This document shows, piece by piece, positions 10,037-18,599 of a DNA stretch of 64,000 bases. Source of the DNA: Levilactobacillus brevis (GTDB lineage Bacteria; Bacillota; Bacilli; Lactobacillales; Lactobacillaceae); contig CP079699.1 in assembly GCA_021383565.1 (NCBI GenBank), forward strand, positions 1,674,001 to 1,738,000, given 5' to 3'. Both the position numbers and the translations under genes were made by a program. Position 1 is the stretch's first letter, and every line of letters begins with the position of its first letter. A model generated the notes under the pieces. It was not told the origin of the DNA and searched no databases. It saw only the letters and a list, made by a program, of their open reading frames with translations.

Positions 10037-11032
10037 ATGACAACCATCAAGGACGTGGCCAAGAGTGCTGGTGTATCGGCCTCGACCGTTTCACGGATCT
10101 TAAACTACGATGCCACCCTTGCCGTCAGTGAGGAAACGCGCCGCAAGGTCCTAGAAGTCGCCGAGAAGTTGCAGTACAAGAAGAAACCCAAGAAGGCCAA
10201 ACAGTCTGGCGCCAAGATCGCCGTGGTTCAGTGGCACTCCGATAAAGAAGAACTCAATGATCTCTATTACTATCAGATCCAGTACGGGATTGAAACCCGT
10301 GCGCTAAGCGGTGGCGTCTCCGTTGACACCATCTCGTTTAATAATATCGACCACATCGACCTGACCGATTACGCTGGCATCATTGCCGTGGGAAAGTACG
10401 ACGAATCGGAAATCCACCGACTGGCCGACTACCGTAAGCCACTGGTCTTCATCGGCGAAAACTATCTGCTCTACGGCTTCGACAGCGTTCAAAGTGACTT
10501 TCTGACGCCCATCAACTGGATCATTAACCACTATCTGGCCGAGGGAATCAAGGATATCGGTCTGATTGCCGGTCAGGAAGAAACGCTGACCGAACACAAC
10601 GCCGTGTATGATCCGCGGGCCACAACCTACCGGACCCGACTACTTCACGAAGACCTCTTTAACCCTGATTATCTCTTCACCGGCAGTTACGGTCCCGACT
10701 CCGGCTATTTGCTGATGGAACGCGCCATCACCGAATTACAAGACGACCTCCCCCACGCCTTCATCATCGGGAGTGATTCAATGGCTATCGGGGCACTCAA
10801 GGCTTTGAAACAACACGACATTCAAGTACCTGAGCGCGTCAACATTATTAGTTTCAACGACGTCGCTATCGCCAAGTACGCCTACCCCGCATTATCCACG
10901 GTCCACGTCTACACGGAAATCATGGGTGAACGGGCTTTCGATCTCCTACAGGAACAGATTAAGAATCCCAATAAGATTCCTGAATCCGTCGTGATCAGTA
11001 CCCGTATTATCCAGCGCGACAGCAGCCTGTAA
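10037..11032 (+). CDS. LacI-family transcriptional regulator
   Basis: 331 aa with an N-terminal LacI helix-turn-helix (IKDVAKSAGVSASTVSRIL, residues 4-22) and hinge, followed by a periplasmic-binding-like effector domain ending in the typical FNDVAIAKYAYPALSTV segment. The ATG follows AAAGGAGGACTGCCCG. It sits between the divergent GH59 gene and the convergent glucuronidase operon, so it most likely represses these genes until a sugar inducer binds. Candidate operators are the paired CG-centred palindromes at 16415-16449. A -10-like TATAAT at 9972-9977 lies upstream. The effector is unknown, plausibly a glucuronide or galactoside. Confidence 0.92.
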   Translation: MTTIKDVAKSAGVSASTVSRILNYDATLAVSEETRRKVLEVAEKLQYKKKPKKAKQSGAKIAVVQWHSDKEELNDLYYYQIQYGIETRALSGGVSVDTISFNNIDHIDLTDYAGIIAVGKYDESEIHRLADYRKPLVFIGENYLLYGFDSVQSDFLTPINWIINHYLAEGIKDIGLIAGQEETLTEHNAVYDPRATTYRTRLLHEDLFNPDYLFTGSYGPDSGYLLMERAITELQDDLPHAFIIGSDSMAIGALKALKQHDIQVPERVNIISFNDVAIAKYAYPALSTVHVYTEIMGERAFDLLQEQIKNPNKIPESVVISTRIIQRDSSL

Positions 11033-11060
11033 GCTTTCAATATTTAGCAATTTTCAAATA

Positions 11061-11110
11061 AAAACCGCAGTAAAGCCAGGCTTTTCATGCTTGGCTTTAC
11101 TGCGGTTTTT
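11061..11110. terminator. Strong bidirectional terminator
   Basis: AAAACCGCAGTAAAGCCAGGC pairs with GCTTGGCTTTACTGCGGTTTT around a 7-nt loop with poly-T on both strands. It separates the convergent LacI gene and glucuronidase operon. Confidence 0.93.
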
Positions 11111-11193
11111 GCTGTTCAATTGTTGCTCTTCAATTTAGTCAGGATACCACTAAATTTACCACGTTAAACCAAGCTTAACGTTCTTTAGCCTGT

Positions 11194-13002
11194 CTAATTC
11201 TTAAAGTCAGGGTCAATCTTCAACCACCGTTTGCGGAGATAGAAGGCCGCTTCTTTCGGTTGACGGTCACGCGTGAACAACCCCTTCTTATTACCATTAA
11301 CCCGCATGTTTCCTTCAACTGTTTGGAAATCAGCCAAGTTCCACGGTTGTTCCCCGCGAATGAAGTCGTAGGAATCAAAGACCCGGTTGAACATTTGTAA
11401 GAGTTCAATCTGATATTCCTCACTCCACATCACGGATGGCAACTTATGCAGACCCGGTTGGGTATCAGCACCGTATTCGGAGAAGACGATGGGCTTGTCG
11501 ATGTCTGACGCCGCCCACTTGTCGAGTTCCTCGCGCAAGCCGGCTTCCCCATCAGAAATTTCGTAGCCCCACTTGTGATACCAACCAGGGTAACGATTCA
11601 ACAGGTAAAAGTCTGGGAATTGCTTGCAGTAGGATGTATCGAAGGTATCATCTTCATTGAGGGTGAAGGTCCGTGGCCGCTGTTCGGGATCCAACGCTTT
11701 GGTATCTGCAAACAACTTCTCAAAGTACGGTACGGCCGACTTGCTGGAGGTATCCGGTTCGTTTAACAAGCTCCACGCCAGCACACTCGGGTGGTTCTTA
11801 TCCCGGTGAATCATGTCAGTAATCTGGTCGAGATGCTTCTTGTACAGTTCATCCGTCCAGTCACCATCAAAGAATGATTGATCCAAGCCCCCTAAGAAAC
11901 TGGCAGCGGCCATCTTAAAGCCCACGGCCGGCACTTCATCAATGATTAGGAAGCCTTCGCGATCGGCAAAGCGATAAACCTCTTCATCGTAAGGATAGTG
12001 CGAAGTTCTAAAGGAGTTCGCCCCCATCCACTTCATCAATTCGAAGTCCCGCTTCTCCACGTTCAGGTCAAAGGCCCGACCAGCATAAATGCTGTCTTCG
12101 TGCCGCCCAAACCCTTTCAGGTAAACGGGTTCGCCGTTAACCAAGATCTGGTGACCGGAAATAGCAATCGTCCGCAAACCAATCTCGTCGCTGTATTCAT
12201 CAATCAGCTGGTCATTAGCCGTCATCTGAATGGTCAACGTATACAGGTGAGCATCCCGAACACGCCACAACAACGGGTGCTGGACGACCAGATCACCAGT
12301 CCGACCGTTGCCCGTTGCCACCACCTGTCCGGTTTCGTCGCGTAAGGCAACGCTGACACTCGCCGCGGATTGGCTCGTTTTGACCGTGTAGTGAACCGTC
12401 GCCGTCTGGTCTTTTAACGTGGTGACCGCCGTGTAATCAACAATATGATTCTGCGGTGTGGCGACCAAGTGGACGCTGCGGTTCAACCCCGAGTAGTTAT
12501 AAAAGTCAAAGAAGGGCTTAGCCATCTTCTTACCGTTCTTCAGGACCGCGGTGTCTCCAGCGGGCAAGGCATCCCGGTGAAGTTCATTGTTCATCTGCAC
12601 CGCAACGGTATTGGGTTCATCGAATTTTACTGCGTCGGTGATGTCGGCCAAGAACGGTAGAAAACCGCCCTCGTGATGTCGAATCTCCTGACCGTTAACG
12701 TAGACGGTTGCCCGGTGCGTTGCCGCGCCGAAGCGAAGGCCAATCCGCTGTCCACGTAGATAGCCGGGTACAAAGACTTGCTTGGCGTACCAGAAGTCTC
12801 CCGTGAATTCACGGGAATCCTTGTCCGTGAAGAAGTCGTTGAAGCTGGCTGGAACGGGCATTTTAATTGGATCGGGTAATTGTGTTGACCAGTGCTGTGT
12901 AACGCCCTGGCTGTCGCGATCAAACTCGAAGTCCCAAAGACCATCTAGTTTCTGATCGAATCTTTTTTTATTCGTGCGAGGATAAAGTAACTCTTGCTCC
13001 AT
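11194..13002 (-). CDS. uidA: Beta-glucuronidase (GH2)
   Basis: Cytoplasmic GH2 enzyme releasing D-glucuronic acid from beta-glucuronides, 602 aa, close to the usual 600. The N-terminal jelly roll carries FWYAKQVFVP and the middle of the sequence the Ig-like domain. The TIM barrel has NSFRTSHYPY, the acid/base Glu in AWSLLNEPDT near residue 415, and the nucleophile Glu in IVFSEYGADT near 505. The RHEDS block in the GFGRHEDSIYAG segment is typical of glucuronidases. ATG 13002 is chosen over in-frame TTG 13020, because GGAGGA lies between them at proper spacing. It is the last gene of the operon with the DUF2264 gene, 26 bp away. Confidence 0.93.
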   Translation of the reverse strand: MEQELLYPRTNKKRFDQKLDGLWDFEFDRDSQGVTQHWSTQLPDPIKMPVPASFNDFFTDKDSREFTGDFWYAKQVFVPGYLRGQRIGLRFGAATHRATVYVNGQEIRHHEGGFLPFLADITDAVKFDEPNTVAVQMNNELHRDALPAGDTAVLKNGKKMAKPFFDFYNYSGLNRSVHLVATPQNHIVDYTAVTTLKDQTATVHYTVKTSQSAASVSVALRDETGQVVATGNGRTGDLVVQHPLLWRVRDAHLYTLTIQMTANDQLIDEYSDEIGLRTIAISGHQILVNGEPVYLKGFGRHEDSIYAGRAFDLNVEKRDFELMKWMGANSFRTSHYPYDEEVYRFADREGFLIIDEVPAVGFKMAAASFLGGLDQSFFDGDWTDELYKKHLDQITDMIHRDKNHPSVLAWSLLNEPDTSSKSAVPYFEKLFADTKALDPEQRPRTFTLNEDDTFDTSYCKQFPDFYLLNRYPGWYHKWGYEISDGEAGLREELDKWAASDIDKPIVFSEYGADTQPGLHKLPSVMWSEEYQIELLQMFNRVFDSYDFIRGEQPWNLADFQTVEGNMRVNGNKKGLFTRDRQPKEAAFYLRKRWLKIDPDFKN

Positions 13003-13028
13003 AACGTCTGATTCCTCCAAACTTTTCT

Positions 13029-14915
13029 TTAAAATTCAGCCAACGTAATCTTGGTGGTCTGTCCATTCAGGGTGATTTCCACCCGATTGCCCACGAGCGC
13101 AACCGTCGGCACGACGATTTTTCCGTCAGCATCAAGGCTTTCCAGCTCCCGGTCACCCAAATACAGGGAAACCAGCGTATGCTTCCCGGGCTTTAAAATT
13201 CCCGTTTGTAGCGGAATCTTCGTCTTAGGGAAGTAGATGTTGGTGTTGGGTTCCGGTACAGATAACTCGACTTTTAAATTATCTGATAACCCGACCAGGC
13301 CGGTAATCCCTACGCGAGTCCGATAAAAGACGGCATTCTTGGCTTTCACCGGCATCTCGCGCTCTTGTGGATCGCCACTATCAGGACCAGCAAAACTCCC
13401 TTCGGCAAGGTGAAGTGTCCGGGCCGTTTCAATCTGGTGAACCCGTACGTGCCAAGGCATTGCGGGGATCACGTAGTTCTTAATCTCCACGTCGTCCCAA
13501 GGCTGCCAGTCAGAATAGACGTAATCATCGTGAATCTGATAATCGGCGTACTTGAAGGCCGTCCGCCAGAAGTTATCTGATTCGGAGACCGCCAACGTGT
13601 TGTCAAAGGCCCCCTGTTTCAGTAGAACCGAGCCTTTAGGCGTGCTGAACCCAAAGGAAGAGGAATAAACATACTTTTCATATTTCGCAGCACCAGCCGC
13701 GTGTTCGTGGGAATGGTGGCCCGCGGTAAAGGACTGGACTTCTTGGCCAGTCTTACTGTGAGCCACCAGCATACGCGGTTCTGGCTGCTTCTTCAGGGCC
13801 TCAAACTTAAAGTCCTCACTCTCTGGCGTCGTCCAGAACGGGTCGTCATCGGGCAAGGCATAGAAGATAAAGGTCTTCAATGCCCAGTAAGCTGAGGCTG
13901 GGCCGTTATACCCTTCCGCAAAGACCATGTTGGGATAAGCATAGCCGATCGGAATCAGACCATCCGTTGTGAAGATATTTTGCTGGAACCACCACCGTAA
14001 GTTATTGAGGAGCAGGTGCTTAATATCTCCTAACGTATAGTCGGTTGGCAGGTCGATGTGGGCGTAAGCCGCCACTGCCCAGAAAGCCGCTTGGGCAAAC
14101 CGATAATCGAGACTTCGACCATAGGGTAAGGCCGCCCCATCGGCCGCAAACCAATTGGCATAGCTGGGAACAAAGGCCTTGGCGCGTTCTCGCAGTAAGG
14201 TCGCTTCATCCCCCTGCCAGTCGGTCAGTCCCACCGTTAATAGGGTGAAGAACTGGTAGGCAAACGGAATGTAATTATCAATCTGATTCTGATACCCATC
14301 GTAGGACCAGCCGTTATCGAGATAGTGGGTATTGGTGATTGCATAATCATCGGCGACCAGCTGAGCATGGTCGGCATAGCCGGTATCGGTGATAAACTTG
14401 TTGACCATCGCTCTAAAGAAGAGCCAGTTGGTCTTGGGGACCACTCGGCCATTCACCTGGTTCATCCAGTCAATGACTTGCTTCTGCTGGGTCGTCGACA
14501 AGCTATCCCAGAAGTTAGGCTTGGTCTCGTACAGAAAGGCTGTCAGTGCCCCCATCTCAACGAAGAGTTGATCGTAGTCGCCAAGGTCACCGCCCCAATA
14601 ACTATCCGATTGTGGGTCGACCCCCGCTAAGATTCCCTGCGTGACCATCTCAAACCATTCTGGATAACCCTTGACGTTCTCGGCATTACTGAAGAAGGGA
14701 CCGAGCCCCCAGAGGAGCCGCATGAAGCCTTCAATCTCCGTCTTATCTTGGAGATAGACCGCCCCGCTATCACTCATGCGGAACCGCCCCTTTTGCTTCT
14801 GCTGACTCAAGACATCCATTGCTGGGCTTAAAATATCCAGCAACGCGGCCTTAACGTCAGCCTTGCTTCTCAACGGATTCGCTTTAATCTGTTCGTTAAA
14901 CAATTGTCGTTTCAA
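13029..14915 (-). CDS. DUF2264 domain protein, probable glycan-active enzyme
   Basis: 628 aa. Recognised as DUF2264 from its all-helical N-terminal two thirds: GFMRLLWGLGPF near residue 65, SYWGGDLGDYDQ near 105, TNWLFFRAMVNK near 160 and GWSYDGYQNQIDNY near 200 form an (alpha/alpha)6-type fold, followed by a beta-rich C-terminus. Related proteins are linked to glucuronidase families in CAZy (GH154, from memory and tentative). The TTG at 14915 is preceded at 7 nt by AAAGGAGG, which decides this start over GTG 14936. No signal peptide is present. Position between transporter and beta-glucuronidase suggests action on an imported glucuronide oligosaccharide. Confidence 0.82.
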   Translation of the reverse strand: MKRQLFNEQIKANPLRSKADVKAALLDILSPAMDVLSQQKQKGRFRMSDSGAVYLQDKTEIEGFMRLLWGLGPFFSNAENVKGYPEWFEMVTQGILAGVDPQSDSYWGGDLGDYDQLFVEMGALTAFLYETKPNFWDSLSTTQQKQVIDWMNQVNGRVVPKTNWLFFRAMVNKFITDTGYADHAQLVADDYAITNTHYLDNGWSYDGYQNQIDNYIPFAYQFFTLLTVGLTDWQGDEATLLRERAKAFVPSYANWFAADGAALPYGRSLDYRFAQAAFWAVAAYAHIDLPTDYTLGDIKHLLLNNLRWWFQQNIFTTDGLIPIGYAYPNMVFAEGYNGPASAYWALKTFIFYALPDDDPFWTTPESEDFKFEALKKQPEPRMLVAHSKTGQEVQSFTAGHHSHEHAAGAAKYEKYVYSSSFGFSTPKGSVLLKQGAFDNTLAVSESDNFWRTAFKYADYQIHDDYVYSDWQPWDDVEIKNYVIPAMPWHVRVHQIETARTLHLAEGSFAGPDSGDPQEREMPVKAKNAVFYRTRVGITGLVGLSDNLKVELSVPEPNTNIYFPKTKIPLQTGILKPGKHTLVSLYLGDRELESLDADGKIVVPTVALVGNRVEITLNGQTTKITLAEF

Positions 14916-14942
14916 GTGAAGTCCTCCTTTACACACTTTGTC

Positions 14943-14979
14943 AAAAAGGCTCTACGCCGTCACTGACATAGAGTCTTTT
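14943..14979 (-). terminator. Intra-operon hairpin with T-run
   Basis: On the minus transcript AAAAGACTCTATG pairs with CGTAGAGCCTTTTT (two wobbles) between the transporter stop and the DUF2264 start. It may reduce expression of the two enzymes relative to the transporter. Confidence 0.55.
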
Positions 14980-15002
14980 CATCATGACACGCTAATCAAC
15001 AT

Positions 15003-16298
15003 TTATCGTACTCGCTTAATCATGGCAATCGCAATCCCACCGATTAATTCCATGACGATGGCAAAGACGAAGATTGCACCATAACCAAAGGCAGCAACGA
15101 TGGCAGAAGCCACCATGGCCCCCAGCATCTGGCCCAACGTGTTGGCTAAGTTGATTAAGCCCAAGTCTTTCCCAGCCGTATCAGAAGAAGGCAAAACGTC
15201 CATGTTCAAGGCACCATCGACGGAGTTGTACAACCCATTACCGAAGGCAGCAATGACGGCGTAAACAAACATTGCCCATGGCTTCTGAACGAACAGTGGG
15301 AACAAAGCGGCAAAGCCTAAAGCGAAGGTTGCAATCACAACAGGCGCTTTAACTCGGTTCAACTTGTCGGCTAATGGTCCCCCAATCAGGGCGAAGATAA
15401 CCCCGATGATTAACATAATTGAGGAGAAAATTGAAATGGATTTCCCAGCTGCACTGGTTCCTTGACCGATGTAATCGGTGAACAAGAAGAGCAGGAACGT
15501 CGTAACAATGGTTGACCCAACCACCATGAAGAACTTACCGATCAAAGCCAAGTAAAAGTCTCGAGCATCGTGAGTTGGGAAGAAGAAGTACTTCTTTAAG
15601 GTATCTTTGTTTAAAGCGACCTTAGGTTCATCCAAGTTCCCTTTTTCCTTAATCAGAAGCAAGTGGATGATGGCTAAGACAACGGTACTGCCGGCCATGA
15701 AGTAAATCCCCATTTTAACATTACCCAAGAATTGGGCGGCTAACAGCGCGAATCCTTGTTGGGCAATGGTGAATCCAACCCCGTAGAACGTCGAAACCGT
15801 GCCCCGCCATTTCGGAGCAACCCGGTCCGATATTTGCGGGTAAATCGCCGCGGCAATGGCATTTTCGGCCGCGGCCGCGATAATCCAAATAAAGATGATA
15901 GCGACAATCGATTTGACGTTGGCAATCACAATCAGTGAAACCGCAACGGCAATCGTCCCTAAAACAATGTAAGGTTTCCGTTTCCCAAAGCGTGTCCGGG
16001 TCACATCAGAGAAGGCCCCGAATAATAGGTTGGCAACGGCCCCGGTGATGGAGGCAACCGTGGCTAAAATCCTAACGGCCCAGACTTTATGTACAGGATC
16101 GAGTTGGGCGAATAATTGCGGAATTAAAACACTTCTAGTAGACCCAATTGGTCCATACCAGCATAATGGCGCTAAAAACATGGCGGAAGAAACCATCCAA
16201 GGCAGTTTCGGTTGTTCTTCGTCTTTAACTTTGGCGTTGGTAACGACCCCGACACCAGCCTTAACGGCGTTCTTGTCCGTCTGATCCTTTTTCGACAT
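15003..16298 (-). CDS. MFS/GPH-type glycoside transporter
   Basis: 431-aa integral membrane carrier with about 12 hydrophobic spans. It carries LFGAFSDVTRTRFGKRKPYI after the second or third span, the acidic-basic loop of the major facilitator/GPH group, and related GGPLADKLNRVKAP in the second half. The N-terminus (about 30 residues) is charged and cytoplasmic, and there is no C-terminal EIIA-like domain. ATG follows TTAGGAGTGAGAAATA. It is first in the operon with DUF2264 and beta-glucuronidase, so the likely cargo is a glucuronide or acidic oligosaccharide; this is inferred from context. Paired operator-like palindromes lie 115-150 bp upstream. Confidence 0.88.
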   Translation of the reverse strand: MSKKDQTDKNAVKAGVGVVTNAKVKDEEQPKLPWMVSSAMFLAPLCWYGPIGSTRSVLIPQLFAQLDPVHKVWAVRILATVASITGAVANLLFGAFSDVTRTRFGKRKPYIVLGTIAVAVSLIVIANVKSIVAIIFIWIIAAAAENAIAAAIYPQISDRVAPKWRGTVSTFYGVGFTIAQQGFALLAAQFLGNVKMGIYFMAGSTVVLAIIHLLLIKEKGNLDEPKVALNKDTLKKYFFFPTHDARDFYLALIGKFFMVVGSTIVTTFLLFLFTDYIGQGTSAAGKSISIFSSIMLIIGVIFALIGGPLADKLNRVKAPVVIATFALGFAALFPLFVQKPWAMFVYAVIAAFGNGLYNSVDGALNMDVLPSSDTAGKDLGLINLANTLGQMLGAMVASAIVAAFGYGAIFVFAIVMELIGGIAIAMIKRVR

Positions 16299-16414
16299 TA
16301 TTTCTCACTCCTAAGTATGTATAAATTTTGTAAGGGCTTTCTTTTTGGCGTAATTTTTTGTTCTCGGCTTAGTTGTCACCGAGAACAAGTGTGAATCTAC
16401 AAAATTACGTTTAA

Positions 16415-16449
16415 TAAAAACGCTTACAAATGGATTATAACGCTTTCAT
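16415..16449. promoter_or_regulatory. Tandem LacI/CcpA-type operators over the glucuronide operon promoter
   Basis: Two sites in the minus orientation, TTGTAAGCGTTTTTA (16415-16429) and ATGAAAGCGTTATAA (16435-16449), share TGWAAGCGTTWTWA, and their starts are 20 bp apart. The second overlaps a TATAAT -10 element at 16434-16439. Each misses the cre consensus at one position. They may bind CcpA, the local LacI regulator, or both. Confidence 0.6.
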
Positions 16450-16563
16450 TTCGTAAAGTATAGAGATAATTTAGTAAAACATTACTGTATTTTGCGCTGA
16501 TTTACTAAAATACGTGTCATGCTGGGAATCCGTCCAGCAAAAATACTTTTTACTGCGATTAAT

Positions 16564-16600
16564 CAAAAAAGCAGCCCCTCACACAACCAAGGGACTGCTC
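16564..16600 (-). terminator. Rho-independent terminator of the 62-aa gene
   Basis: Minus transcript: AGCAGTCCCTT, loop, GAGGGGCTGCT, then TTTTTT. It lies 18 bp after the small gene's stop. Confidence 0.88.
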
Positions 16601-16617
16601 ACCATTAAATTCAATTT

Positions 16618-16806
16618 TTACAGATTAGATATCTGGGCGTCTGCACGTAGCTTCTGTAACTCCTGAGGTGGCACCACTAACTTGACTTCACCGGTCTCCA
16701 AATCAACGTCAACAACGGGACTGACCGTCTTTTCCATCCGCCCGTCCACCTTGCGTTTAATCTTAAGTGTTCCAGTGGTGGCGAGCGTTTGATAGTGTTG
16801 ATGCAT
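16618..16806 (-). CDS. Small conserved-looking protein, 62 aa, unknown function
   Basis: A likely real small gene: ATG 16806 is preceded by GAGGAGGGTCAGCCG and the reading frame is followed by a strong terminator. The product is soluble, with a basic central part (TLKIKRKVDGRMEKT) and an acidic strand-rich stretch (VVDVDLETGEVKLVV), then a short C-terminal helix. No signal peptide, membrane segment or metal-binding Cys/His cluster is visible. I do not recognise a family. It is transcribed alone between the glycoside transporter and the purine permease. Confidence 0.72.
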   Translation of the reverse strand: MHQHYQTLATTGTLKIKRKVDGRMEKTVSPVVDVDLETGEVKLVVPPQELQKLRADAQISNL

Positions 16807-16902
16807 CGGCTGACCCTCCTCATTCAGATTATCTTTAGGGTAACACAGCCGACCGCGAACGTCCGGTCAGACGCTTACGAACTTTGCAGACCCATCCAGT
16901 CT

Positions 16903-18360
16903 CTAAACAAACGCCAATACCGCGAAGTTAATCACGAACAATGCCGAGACAATCCAGATTAAGCCGTGGACCTCTTTGGCCTTGCCTTCCACCGTCTTCA
17001 CCAGGCAGTAGAAGATAAAGCCCGCCGCAATTCCGTACGTGATGTTGTAGGCAAAGGCCATGATGAACGCCGTCATAAAGGCGGGAATCGCCTCGCCGAA
17101 GTCGTGCCACGGAATCTGGCTAAAGGAACTCATCATCATAATACCGACCAGAATCAGTGATGGCGCAATCGCGGCCGTGGGAATAATCGACAGTAGCGGA
17201 GAGGCCAGTGAGCTTAACAGGAACAGGATGGAAACCACCACACTGGTCAACCCCGTTCGTCCACCGGCACCAATCCCGGCGGAACTCTCCACGTAAGTCG
17301 TCAGGTTCGAGGTCCCAAAGATTGACCCCACCCCGGTCGCGATGGAATCCGCGAAGAGGGCCTTGTCTAATTTCGACTTGAATCCCGGTTGCGCCTCCAG
17401 TTCCAGCTCACGTTTACCAGAGAAGATCCCGGTCTGGCGTCCCGTACCGATGAAGGTACCCAGCGAGTCAAACGTGTCGGACAGGCTAAACGATAGAATC
17501 GTCATCAAGACCAGAATCACCCGGTTATGCTCGGCAAAGAGTGACCCCATTCCCTCAGACGAAAACGCCGCCAGAAAGGTCGTTCCTAATTGATGGAAGG
17601 ACGCGCCAATCGAGTAACCGCTGGCCAGATGCAGGTTGGTCACGCCCATCGGAATCCCAATCACGGTGGTGGTTAAGATCCCAATCAGTAAGGCGCCCGG
17701 CACCTTGCGGACTTTGAAAATCACGGTCACCACCAGCCCGATCACAGCCAGAATCAGTGCCGGCGAATTGAAAACGGCTAGGGCCGGCGTAATACTCCCG
17801 TTGGTGACCACCGTATTGATACCGTGCTTGAAGGTCTCCTGGGTCGCATCGAAGGCCTTCCCATTGACCGTTAGCAAGCTACTGGCATCACTGGTAAAAT
17901 GCAGGAAGTTACCATTCTTCAAACCGACATATGCGATGAACGCGCCAATCCCGCCACTAATCGCTAACTGTAGATTGACGGGAATCGCCGAAATTAGCAT
18001 CTTCCGAATCTTAGTGGCCGTGATGATAATGTTGATGATCCCGCAGAAGAAGACCAACGCCAGGGCCTGTTGCCAGGTGAAACCCAGCCCCATCACCACG
18101 GTGTAGGTGAAGAAGGCGTTCAACCCCATCCCCGGGGCTAACGCATAGGGCACATTGGCAAAGAGGCCCATCACTAACGTCCCGGCAACCGAGGCAATAA
18201 TGGTGGCCAAGAAGACGGACTGTTGCGGCATCCCCGTTTGCCCCAGAATCTGCGGATTAACAAAGAGAATATATGACATGGCAAAGAAAGTCGTGACGCC
18301 GGCCCCAATCTCGGTACCGACAGTGGTACCTGATTCCTTAAGTTTAAAAAACTTATCCAC
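16903..18360 (-). CDS. NCS2-family purine permease (PbuG/AzgA type)
   Basis: 485-aa membrane permease for hypoxanthine/guanine-type purines. The N-terminus KLKESGTTVGTEIGAGVTTF and AMSYILFVNPQIL are characteristic of the AzgA/PbuG branch, as are ALAPGMGLNAFFTY and the SLSDTFDSLGTFIGTG motif near residue 315. About 12-14 hydrophobic spans are present. The start is GTG at 18360 with TAGGAGGAATCCATC upstream. A good sigma-A promoter lies at 18429-18457 and a PurBox-like element at 18376-18388. No purine riboswitch core is visible in the roughly 60-nt leader. It is monocistronic. Confidence 0.92.
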   Translation of the reverse strand: MDKFFKLKESGTTVGTEIGAGVTTFFAMSYILFVNPQILGQTGMPQQSVFLATIIASVAGTLVMGLFANVPYALAPGMGLNAFFTYTVVMGLGFTWQQALALVFFCGIINIIITATKIRKMLISAIPVNLQLAISGGIGAFIAYVGLKNGNFLHFTSDASSLLTVNGKAFDATQETFKHGINTVVTNGSITPALAVFNSPALILAVIGLVVTVIFKVRKVPGALLIGILTTTVIGIPMGVTNLHLASGYSIGASFHQLGTTFLAAFSSEGMGSLFAEHNRVILVLMTILSFSLSDTFDSLGTFIGTGRQTGIFSGKRELELEAQPGFKSKLDKALFADSIATGVGSIFGTSNLTTYVESSAGIGAGGRTGLTSVVVSILFLLSSLASPLLSIIPTAAIAPSLILVGIMMMSSFSQIPWHDFGEAIPAFMTAFIMAFAYNITYGIAAGFIFYCLVKTVEGKAKEVHGLIWIVSALFVINFAVLAFV

Positions 18361-18375
18361 GATGGATTCCTCCTA

Positions 18376-18388
18376 AAATACGAACAAT
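18376..18388 (+). promoter_or_regulatory. PurBox-like sequence in the purine permease leader
   Basis: AAATACGAACAAT matches AWWWCCGAACWWT at 12 of 13 positions. A weaker match (10/13) lies at 18470-18482 just upstream of the promoter. PurR control is plausible but unproven. Confidence 0.35.
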
Positions 18389-18428
18389 ATAATAATTAAT
18401 AAAAATAATATCGGTGTTTATAAGGATA

Positions 18429-18457
18429 ACTATACCAGATAGTCGTGAAAAAGCCAA
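18429..18457 (-). promoter_or_regulatory. Sigma-A promoter of the purine permease
   Basis: Minus strand TTGGCT (18452-18457), 17-bp spacer, TATAGT (18429-18434). Confidence 0.7.
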
Positions 18458-18540
18458 GAAAAATATACGATACACGAACTTGATTAATTGATCCGCAAGT
18501 GATTGTCTCCCACTACCATCTCCTTTTGGCTCGGAACGTC

Positions 18541-18578
18541 AAAAATCCCGTAAAGTCCAGTACGTGACCTTACGGGAT
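18541..18578 (-). terminator. Terminator of the P-type ATPase gene
   Basis: ATCCCGTAA pairs with TTACGGGAT (18545-18553 with 18570-18578), followed on the minus transcript by TTTTT. Confidence 0.85.
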
Positions 18579-18599
18579 ACCTCTTACGATTTAATTGCG

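Noticed and set aside
18361-18480. Purine riboswitch before the NCS2 permease
   Set aside because: The roughly 60-nt leader lacks the conserved P2/P3 loop sequences of the purine aptamer.
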